Assembly: GCA_020216655.1 (NCBI GenBank)
Contig: JAIWNU010000156.1
Location: 1-12,293 of the forward strand
Direction of reading: 5' to 3'
Length of the DNA: 12,293 bases
From: Treponema sp.
GTDB taxonomy: Bacteria; Spirochaetota; Spirochaetia; Treponematales; Breznakiellaceae
This document shows positions 1-7,301 of this stretch, one piece after another. The translations under genes and the position numbers were made by a program. Every line of letters begins with the position of its first letter. Positions within the stretch are counted from its first letter, which is position 1. The notes below the pieces were generated by a model that saw nothing but the letters and a program-made list of their open reading frames with translations, had not been told where the DNA came from and searched no databases.

Positions 1-3000
1 TACCGGCTTGAGCTTGTGGTAAGGCCTTCCAGGTTATCTTCGTAGACCCCTTCGAGCCTGCTCAGGTGAACCTTCCGGCTGGCGGCCGCTTTCCCAAAGG
101 CTTGTACGGCGGCGCTCTTGAGCTCCGCTTCGCTTGCCGTCCCGGCTATATAGGCATCCAGGGTCTTCCGGTACTGGGCCCGGGCCTCCTCTTGTTCCTT
201 TGCATCATCGCTGTAGCAGGTGGTAAGGGCCCGCTTGGCATCATCACGCTTGTTCCGGCTCCAGGTTGCAAGTTTCACCAGTGCATCTGAAACATTGGTG
301 ATTGTGCTGCCATGCTGTTCTAAACCGGAGGCGATCCAGTATTCCTTGTATCGATTGATTTCATCATCCGTAAGCTTCTTATCACCGTTTGCACTTTTTA
401 TTGCTTCCTCTAAATCATACCATGTAAGGACTGATCCAGTGTTTTTTACACCCTCCAGGGTGGCAATGCGGGCGTTGCTGGTTTGGTAGGCGGCTAAAGC
501 TCTATTCTGCGCATTCACCTTTGATACCAAATCCGCGGCTCCGTTTTCTCTTGTTGTTTTATATGTGCGAAGTTGCCCGTCTATTGAATTATCCTTTACC
601 TGTTGCCATTGGTTTGCATTATAAAAACAAACCACAGCTCTTGTATAATAAACTGGAGCCCACACGAAAGATATAGTACCGAGAAGAAGCATTGCATAAC
701 CTTCTGATCGCTCATCATCGATCCAATTATCAAACATTCTTGAAATATTTTCATACTCCATTGTTACCGACGCGTAGCTGAATGCAGCTTTTGTATTGGT
801 ACTACCCCCATTTCCTAATTCCTGCATGATAATTAAAAATTCCAGATCTTCTTTTTGTTTTTCACTCAGATGTTCATAGGCTGCTTTTCTTTGCTGAGCC
901 AATGGACCATCTCGGTAATTATTCATAACAACATCCACATCTTGCCACCGGCAATTCATGCTACCAATATGGTTTTCAAGTGATTCTGCTGTTTGAACTT
1001 CATTCCCAAAACCATCAAAGGAACTATCCTTTACATAGTTATTTTTCACCAATTCATTCATAAGGTAATCCCGGGCCAGGGTCCAGTTGGTAAAGGTATT
1101 AATATTATCCAGATGGTATGTTGCCATCCGTTTTGCCCATTCTCGTATCTGCCTTTCATAAGCACTCGATGTTTGGGTATCCTGGCTCTCCTTCTTCATG
1201 GTGTTAAAATAATCCTTTAACTTTTCCTTTTCTGCTTCATCTATTAGGGTCAGTCTGTATCCATCTGTATAATTCAACCGAAGGTGTCCCTGGTCATCTA
1301 TGGTAAGTACATCCTTTAATCCAGCATCCTTTATATCAGTTTTCACTTCATAATCATTATAATTTATAGTCCCTGCTGAATAGAGACTTTCCATATAAGT
1401 TTTGTATAGATCACTGTTCCTCTGATATTCCTTCGCAAGCTCTTCGCCAATGAGGTCCCTCACTTTGTAGGTGAGGAGCATCCGGTCAAAGCTGTTCTGG
1501 TATTCCCGATACAACTGATTATAGGCTGCATCCTGATAGGGTCGTTCTGTAGCATCTGCTGCATAGAGGTCCTTCAGGGCCTGGAGGGCTACTTTAGCCC
1601 GGTTTTGTCGTTCCTGGGTATACGCTAATTCCGCAGCGGGCCCCCGGTAGGTGGTTCCAGCGGTATCATCGGTGTCCAGGTACGCCGTACTGGCCCAGCG
1701 CCGGATGGCATCTTCTTTTTCATAATCCTGCCGGGCTGTTTCGAGGGCATCGTACAGGTTCTTTGTTTGGCCATAAAGCGCATCATAGGCTGCTCCAATG
1801 CCTGCAAAATCCTCTGCAGCCCTTTCATAGGCTCCAGCCTTTGTTTCATACTCGGACTGCTTGTCCTGTATCTTTTTGGAAAGGTCTGCCAGGTCTTCTG
1901 CGAGCGAATCTCCAGCTTCATACTTCATGATTTCAGCGCCGGTTCGGGCCAGGTTCATCTGATCCGAAGTAAGCCGTGAAAAATTATACCGGTACTGGTT
2001 ATATTCACTGGAATAGTCAGCCCGGATCTGGCTCGGTATATAGGCGATGCTGTTTTCATCCCAGGCTTTGCCGGGGTTTGTCAGGTATTCGCCGATTTTT
2101 TGCCGGAAGTCTGTCTCCGCAGCAAGGGCATCGAGCTGCTCTTTCCAGGTACTTAGGCTTGATGAAAGATTCCTGGTTGCGAGGGCAACACTGTCATAGG
2201 CATCTGCCAGAGTTCCCTCCTTCCAGCTCAAGGCGGCCCGGCCCTGGAGTGCTGCTCCCTCTGGAGTACCTGCTGCCTCCCACGTCAGGTCATTGGTATC
2301 TTTAAAATTCCCATCCTGGAGGTATATCCGCCAATTATTCACTCCGGTTTCGCTGCTTTTTGCCTCAGATGAAACCTGACTTTGCCATGCTTGAGCATAC
2401 TGGAGCCTGCCCTGCAACTCTGCAAGCCCCGTATAACTGTTCTGTATAGTTTCCTGGAGCCAGGAACTGAGCCACCGGGTGTATACATCATCTAATGAGG
2501 CTGCATTCTGGCCGCGGCCCAGGGCTTCCATAAAGGGGTCATCCAGATTGCCTGTGGCAATAAATCTCCCTAAGGCAAGCCGGTCCTGTACTGAAAGGCT
2601 TGTCTGGTCCATGGCATAACTATAGGAATCACCTGAAATGCTCATTCCCGCATAGGAGTGGCTTTTTGCAAGCATTCCCGCAAAGCGATCAAGATTGGCT
2701 TCGATATCCTTAACAAGGGCTCCCTTCCCTGCATCGGAGAGCCTTTTCATCAGGGCTGTCCGTTCTGTATCATAGCGTGCTTCATCACCCTGCCAGAGGA
2801 GCTTTTTAAGATAATATTCGACCCCTGTTCCATAGAAGGGGCTATTTACATCTATACCAGAAAAAACCTCCCGGCCTAAGACAAAGTCGGCCTGTTTTAC
2901 CTGACTCAGCAAGCCCGTTGCATACTCGTCATCCCCTAGATTTAAGACCTCTATAATAGAAGAAAATATATCTTCATGCTTCTTCAGTTGTTCCGCTAAA

Positions 3001-6000
3001 AGGAGTGCCACTGCCCGCTCCTCATATACAGCCCCGCTCCCTGCTTCGGCACGGATACTGTCCAAAACACCAACAAGGGCTGGCATAAGGTTTCCTATGG
3101 TATCCGCCGAAATATCACCGGGTTTGAGTGTATCCAGATCAAGGCTGACGATACTGGTACTTACGAGATTTTCCAGCCCTTTTATATCCATATTGATGAA
3201 CAGGTCGTAGAGTCTCCGCTTTTGCACTGCCCCATTAAGGATCCCCGGGTCTGTGTTATGTAAAAGAGCATACTGAATATCCAGTTGTACCAGGGCTTCA
3301 TCCACTGCCCGGGTGCGAAGGTCTTCATTGGCATAGGCGTGGCCTGCTGCAGCATCCCTGGTAAGAATTGTGTTCCACTCGGATCGGTCCTTATCTGAAA
3401 GGTCCCCTGCATGGGCGATAAGGGACCGGGCAATCCGGTGAACTACTTCCGCTTCTATCTCAGCCCTGCTCAGCCCCCCATAGGATTCTTTACCAAGGTT
3501 AAGGAGGAGACAGAGGGGCCGTCCATCATCGGCTTCGGTACCGGCGTAGAGAGTCTGCTGAATATTCTGCAACGCAGCGATGCTTTCCATTTCCTGCTTG
3601 ATGCTTTCCTGCAGTGTTTCTGGTGATGTGGGATCCCCCCTATTCCCCTCGTACCTTCCTTTAGCAGCCACATAGCTAACAAGGGCTGTCTCCCAACGGT
3701 TTATGTCTTCTTTAAACCATGAGGGGCTGTTTGAGAGGGCTGTTTCCAGATCTGCAAGGAGACGTCCCAGAGCAGCTTCGGTACCACCTGGAGCTTGTAA
3801 GAGGGCAGCACCAAGATCAGCCGGGGAAGGTAATACGCCATAGGGCAGGCTGGATAAGCCTAAGGCAGAGATACTTCCCTGAAAGTGTGCCCAGAATGCG
3901 TCCTGGGCTCCTGCTGCCCCCAGGGGACTTTCCTTTCCATAACGTTCATAGGCTTGCTTCCTGCTCTGGCTCCGATGCAGTTTGGACTGGCTGTCCCTAA
4001 GACTCAATGATACCAGATCTAGGCCAGATTGAGTTACACAGAAACCCCGTCCCTGGAGGAAGGATTCAACCATAGCATCTGATCCGGCCAGGGCTTCCAG
4101 TTCAGCCCTGTAACGGCTTCGGTCAGCACCGGAAAGGTCCATCAAGGTTGATTGCAGCTTTGTAAGGCTTGTAATGATTGTACGGGCTGTTTCAGTATCC
4201 ATATTGGAACTTAACGTGGAAAGGCTTACAATCCCTTTAATCTCTTCACTTGCGGAATCATCCGGATGTACAAAATACTCCAATACAGCGAGTTCCCTAT
4301 TAAGCCATTCAGAGAGATAGGTCCGTTCCGCCAGATCAAGGTCAGCAGTAAGCCGTTCCCGGAGCCTTTCTTCGGTAAGGGTTTCCCCATGTTCCAGCGT
4401 ACCACCCCGGCTCTCATACCATCCACTCCAGCTGGTACTCGCCAGAAGTCCGATGCTGTCAAGACGGTCCTCCAGCGCGGTCTTTGCTTCCGCTCTAGCT
4501 GCCTCTACAATAGAGCATACCAGGGTTTCATACCTGTTTTTATCTTTGCCACCGGCCCCATTATAGGCTTCAAGGGCTTCTTCCAGGGCATGATACCAGG
4601 AGGAATGTTCATCAATCCCATAGGCTTCGATTTGTTTTGGTAAATTAGTGGTATCCTCTAGTATGCCATCAACATACTGTTGCAGTTCCGCCAGGGAATT
4701 TCCGCCAGTCTCAGCCTGCACGAGGCTTTTTAAGAGAAGTCCTGTCCGTTCTATCTGTTCAGCAAGACCATATTGTTTTGCCTTTTCCAGGTAGCGGACA
4801 TAGGGGGCCTCATCCCCTTCTTTAGCAAGGAGGCCATAGGTTTCAAGGAGTCCCTTATAGACCGTACTGAGTTCTCCCTTTAAATAATCCGTTGAACCGA
4901 CCGCTAATATAGACATCTTTAAGGCATAGGCCTTATTCAGTTCTTCCAACTCCTGGTCTGTCCGGGCCAGATCCTGGGCAGCCTGATTCAGCCGATCCCG
5001 GGCTGCCTGTACATTCGATCCGGCCTGGCTCAGTGCTTCCTGGGCACTTCGGTAGGTATTCAGGGCTTCATCATATCTGGCCTTGGCAGCCTTCCAGACA
5101 GCCACACTCTCCGCATCGGTGGTCCGGCCTGCGGTCAGGTCCTCCGCATACTGGGAAACCGCCTGGGCAATAGCCACCCGTTTCGACCAGTAGGATTCAA
5201 CTGCCTGGGCCCGCAGAAGTTCAATCTGATATTCATCAAGATGAAAGTCCTCACTGGTCTTGTTGCTGTTAAGAACATCCACCAGGGCGCCCGCACCGCT
5301 GCCGATGGCGAGCCCGAAATCCCCGGTAAGGGTGTTCAGGGCCTGTTTGGCCTGTTCAGAATACATCTCATAATTCTTTATCCATCGTTTGGTCTCGACC
5401 CCTGCCTGAATAAGATCCGGATCAAAGAGATCACCGAGTTTTTCTTTGGTTCTTCTGGCAAGGTCCATAGCTGCTGCTTCTTGGGGGATGTTGGTTATCG
5501 CACTACAGATTTCAAAATAGAGCCTATGTTTTACATTATAATTGGCAAGGGCGGCCTCGTAATCGGCTACAGCCTGGGCGTGTTTGGTATCATAGTTGTT
5601 TACCCAGTCCTTCCATCTATTGGTCTCCGATTGGGCGGCCAACAATTGATAATAGAGAGTATTCTTCTTGTTTAATAATTCCTTTTTTTCTGCTTCGCTG
5701 AGATCCGGATCCCCTGATAAATTTTCATAGTTTTTTTCAGCTTCATTATATTCTGTCTCTATGGTTTTCTGCTTTTTAAATGCGGTATTGTACCATTCAG
5801 TTACATTTGCAAGAGTATATTCCTTAATAATTTTTTTTGAGTTAAGGATTTGTATATCAGACTTATAATCATCCCTCTGTTCATACCCGTTTCTTGCGGC
5901 GGTCCAGACCTGTTTCAGCGTCTGATCCACCCAGGTGATAAGCGCCGGGTCCCCCATGGCGGGAACAGGAGTAGAATTTTTCTTTTTCAGCTTATCAATC

Positions 6001-7301
6001 CAGTACTGGCTGCTTTCCCGGGCGCTTACCACCATGGTACCGCTGGTAACATAGGTGTCCACCCAGGCTCTTGCCCGGTCAGCACCGGCCTGGCTGCGCA
6101 GGTCCGCATCCTTCTGGAACTCTGCCTTTGCCTCCGCAATAGCCTGTTCCAGGGTATCGCTGGCCCGCTTAAAGGTTTCCTCCCCGGCCTGGAACAGACT
6201 CCTGGCTTTGCTTTCCCAGACTTGTTGTTCCTTTTCCAGGCTTGCAAAGGCCTTGGTCCAGGCTTCTTCCCCTTCGCGGTACCGTTTTCCCGCTTCCTGC
6301 TCCCATTCGATTCGGCGGAGCATGAACCGTTCTTCCGCCTTCTGCCAGGCATCGAGTCCCCGCTGGAACTGTTCTTTGTAGGCCGCAAGCCAGTCGGCCC
6401 CTGCCAGGGCCAGGTCTCCGGTGCCGGCCGATGCGGCTTCTATTTGGGTCTGCAGGGAGGCAAAGCTCTGATCCAGGCCGGACTGGGTCTCCCTGATAAG
6501 CTGGGCAACAATGGCCGAGGCAGCCTCGCTTTCGCTTTTTTTCCTTAAGCTGTATACATCGCCGGTACGACAGGCCACAAAGAGCCGTTCTTCCTGGGAG
6601 GCCAGGGCTTCCAGTTCTTTTCGCTTCCGGTTTACAAGCCGCTCTCCAAGGGCTTCAAGCTGGGACGCAAAACGAGCCCTCCCCTCTAGCGCCACGGAAC
6701 CTAAAAGTTCAGGGGTATAGGAAGCCATGAGGGTTCTGAATTGTTCCAAGGCCTGTTCCCGCCCCTGGGCAACCTGGTTCTGCCATGCAACCCTGTCCGC
6801 GGCGAGCCGGTCCAGGCCTCCATCTTCGGGCCGAATCACCAGGGGATCCCCGGTGGCACTGTCATAGAGAATGTTTCCTGCATCATCAGTTTTATAAAGG
6901 TAGGCAAGATTTGCCTTCCGCACCGCAGTACTTTCCGCGGCTGAAAGGCCCGCTGCCCGCTCAGGGAAAAAGCGCCGTTCGAGCCACTGGGTAAAGCGGC
7001 GTTCTATCTCTTCCCGGGACCATGCATCGAGCCGTTTGGCTGCCGCAGCCCGTTCAGTCTCATCCTCATAGAGTGTCAGGGCAAGCCGCTCCCAGGCTTG
7101 CCGGGCAAGAGTAATACCGCTGTCGGCGGTTCTCATCCATGTACCAGGATCCAGTGCCATATCCGCCCGGGAAAAGGAATATTCTACGGTTCCCGTATCA
7201 AAACCCTTTACATCGGGCTTTGTATCCGCATTGAGATGCAGATGGGCCAGAACCAAAAGGTTCATCAACAGTAAGGATACTTTTTGGAAATTGGATTTCA
7301 T
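1..7301 (-). CDS. Giant secreted helix-rich (coiled-coil-like) protein of unknown function, C-terminus cut by window edge
   Basis: An uninterrupted frame runs from ATG at 7301-7299 to the left edge: 2433 complete codons and no stop, so the real protein is longer. The start is supported by AGAAGGAG (7309-7316) and a 4-bp ATGA overlap with the upstream RND gene. Residues 1-25 look like a Sec signal peptide: Lys2 and Lys7, a leucine-rich core, and a probable cut after L-N-A (25). No lipobox Cys is visible, so it should be a soluble periplasmic or exported protein. The rest is rich in Ala, Glu, Lys, Gln, Leu, Tyr and Trp, reads as long amphipathic helices broken by Gly/Pro loops, and has about eight Cys. 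Residues 304-377 carry aromatics every 14-15 residues. Residues about 665-765 form a strongly helical block containing SYWSKRVAIAQAVSQYAE. A hydrophobic stretch lies near residues 2198-2228. I recognise no enzyme motif or named domain; it could be a spirochaete-type periplasmic coiled-coil protein. Coding status is very secure, function unknown. Confidence 0.93.
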   Translation of the reverse strand, partial: MKSNFQKVSLLLMNLLVLAHLHLNADTKPDVKGFDTGTVEYSFSRADMALDPGTWMRTADSGITLARQAWERLALTLYEDETERAAAAKRLDAWSREEIERRFTQWLERRFFPERAAGLSAAESTAVRKANLAYLYKTDDAGNILYDSATGDPLVIRPEDGGLDRLAADRVAWQNQVAQGREQALEQFRTLMASYTPELLGSVALEGRARFASQLEALGERLVNRKRKELEALASQEERLFVACRTGDVYSLRKKSESEAASAIVAQLIRETQSGLDQSFASLQTQIEAASAGTGDLALAGADWLAAYKEQFQRGLDAWQKAEERFMLRRIEWEQEAGKRYREGEEAWTKAFASLEKEQQVWESKARSLFQAGEETFKRASDTLEQAIAEAKAEFQKDADLRSQAGADRARAWVDTYVTSGTMVVSARESSQYWIDKLKKKNSTPVPAMGDPALITWVDQTLKQVWTAARNGYEQRDDYKSDIQILNSKKIIKEYTLANVTEWYNTAFKKQKTIETEYNEAEKNYENLSGDPDLSEAEKKELLNKKNTLYYQLLAAQSETNRWKDWVNNYDTKHAQAVADYEAALANYNVKHRLYFEICSAITNIPQEAAAMDLARRTKEKLGDLFDPDLIQAGVETKRWIKNYEMYSEQAKQALNTLTGDFGLAIGSGAGALVDVLNSNKTSEDFHLDEYQIELLRAQAVESYWSKRVAIAQAVSQYAEDLTAGRTTDAESVAVWKAAKARYDEALNTYRSAQEALSQAGSNVQAARDRLNQAAQDLARTDQELEELNKAYALKMSILAVGSTDYLKGELSTVYKGLLETYGLLAKEGDEAPYVRYLEKAKQYGLAEQIERTGLLLKSLVQAETGGNSLAELQQYVDGILEDTTNLPKQIEAYGIDEHSSWYHALEEALEAYNGAGGKDKNRYETLVCSIVEAARAEAKTALEDRLDSIGLLASTSWSGWYESRGGTLEHGETLTEERLRERLTADLDLAERTYLSEWLNRELAVLEYFVHPDDSASEEIKGIVSLSTLSSNMDTETARTIITSLTKLQSTLMDLSGADRSRYRAELEALAGSDAMVESFLQGRGFCVTQSGLDLVSLSLRDSQSKLHRSQSRKQAYERYGKESPLGAAGAQDAFWAHFQGSISALGLSSLPYGVLPSPADLGAALLQAPGGTEAALGRLLADLETALSNSPSWFKEDINRWETALVSYVAAKGRYEGNRGDPTSPETLQESIKQEMESIAALQNIQQTLYAGTEADDGRPLCLLLNLGKESYGGLSRAEIEAEVVHRIARSLIAHAGDLSDKDRSEWNTILTRDAAAGHAYANEDLRTRAVDEALVQLDIQYALLHNTDPGILNGAVQKRRLYDLFINMDIKGLENLVSTSIVSLDLDTLKPGDISADTIGNLMPALVGVLDSIRAEAGSGAVYEERAVALLLAEQLKKHEDIFSSIIEVLNLGDDEYATGLLSQVKQADFVLGREVFSGIDVNSPFYGTGVEYYLKKLLWQGDEARYDTERTALMKRLSDAGKGALVKDIEANLDRFAGMLAKSHSYAGMSISGDSYSYAMDQTSLSVQDRLALGRFIATGNLDDPFMEALGRGQNAASLDDVYTRWLSSWLQETIQNSYTGLAELQGRLQYAQAWQSQVSSEAKSSETGVNNWRIYLQDGNFKDTNDLTWEAAGTPEGAALQGRAALSWKEGTLADAYDSVALATRNLSSSLSTWKEQLDALAAETDFRQKIGEYLTNPGKAWDENSIAYIPSQIRADYSSEYNQYRYNFSRLTSDQMNLARTGAEIMKYEAGDSLAEDLADLSKKIQDKQSEYETKAGAYERAAEDFAGIGAAYDALYGQTKNLYDALETARQDYEKEDAIRRWASTAYLDTDDTAGTTYRGPAAELAYTQERQNRAKVALQALKDLYAADATERPYQDAAYNQLYREYQNSFDRMLLTYKVRDLIGEELAKEYQRNSDLYKTYMESLYSAGTINYNDYEVKTDIKDAGLKDVLTIDDQGHLRLNYTDGYRLTLIDEAEKEKLKDYFNTMKKESQDTQTSSAYERQIREWAKRMATYHLDNINTFTNWTLARDYLMNELVKNNYVKDSSFDGFGNEVQTAESLENHIGSMNCRWQDVDVVMNNYRDGPLAQQRKAAYEHLSEKQKEDLEFLIIMQELGNGGSTNTKAAFSYASVTMEYENISRMFDNWIDDERSEGYAMLLLGTISFVWAPVYYTRAVVCFYNANQWQQVKDNSIDGQLRTYKTTRENGAADLVSKVNAQNRALAAYQTSNARIATLEGVKNTGSVLTWYDLEEAIKSANGDKKLTDDEINRYKEYWIASGLEQHGSTITNVSDALVKLATWSRNKRDDAKRALTTCYSDDAKEQEEARAQYRKTLDAYIAGTASEAELKSAAVQAFGKAAASRKVHLSRLEGVYEDNLEGLTTSSSR
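6171..6392 (-). repeat. Trp-spaced 14/15-residue helical repeat in the giant protein
   Basis: Tryptophans fall at residues 304, 319, 333, 348 and 362, followed by Phe377. The spacings are 15, 14, 15, 14 and 15. The residues between them are charged and Ala/Gln-rich with no proline, as expected of a continuous amphipathic helix. Two steps sum to 29 residues, about eight helical turns, which puts all the aromatics on one face. The spacing is read directly; the structural meaning is inference. The repeat is visible only at protein level, since the DNA copies are too diverged to align as direct repeats. Confidence 0.6.
7227..7301 (-). other. Predicted Sec signal peptide of the giant protein
   Basis: This covers residues 1-25. 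The n-region has two lysines (2 and 7). The hydrophobic core runs from Val8 to about Leu23 and includes LLLMNLLVLA. The likely signal peptidase I site is after Ala25, with L-N-A before it and Asp26 after it. There is no cysteine, so lipoprotein processing is not expected. An internal Met13 would delete the positively charged n-region and lacks its own ribosome-binding site, so Met1 is preferred. The cleavage site is inferred by eye. Confidence 0.75.

Noticed and set aside
360..410. EF-hand-like calcium-binding loop (SANGDKKLTDDE) in the giant protein
   Set aside because: The spacing of acidic residues does not match the D-x-D-x-D-G loop, and no second hand is nearby.
5241..5675. Plus-strand open frame of 144 codons with hydrophobic stretches
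   Set aside because: It is a shadow of the giant gene on the other strand; the minus frame is continuous through it with consistent helical character.
5850..6548. Plus-strand open frame of 232 codons with Leu/Phe/Gly/Pro-rich translation
   Set aside because: It is antisense to the giant gene in its GC-rich part. The hydrophobic look comes from reading Glu/Lys/Gln-rich codons on the opposite strand; there is no convincing ribosome-binding site or domain.
1..7301. Possibility that the giant frame is several genes or a pseudogene broken by frameshifts
   Set aside because: Codon-by-codon reading from 7301 to the edge stays in one frame with no stop, and protein-like composition is maintained across the AT-rich blocks. 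No internal start with a strong ribosome-binding site and preceding stop is visible.
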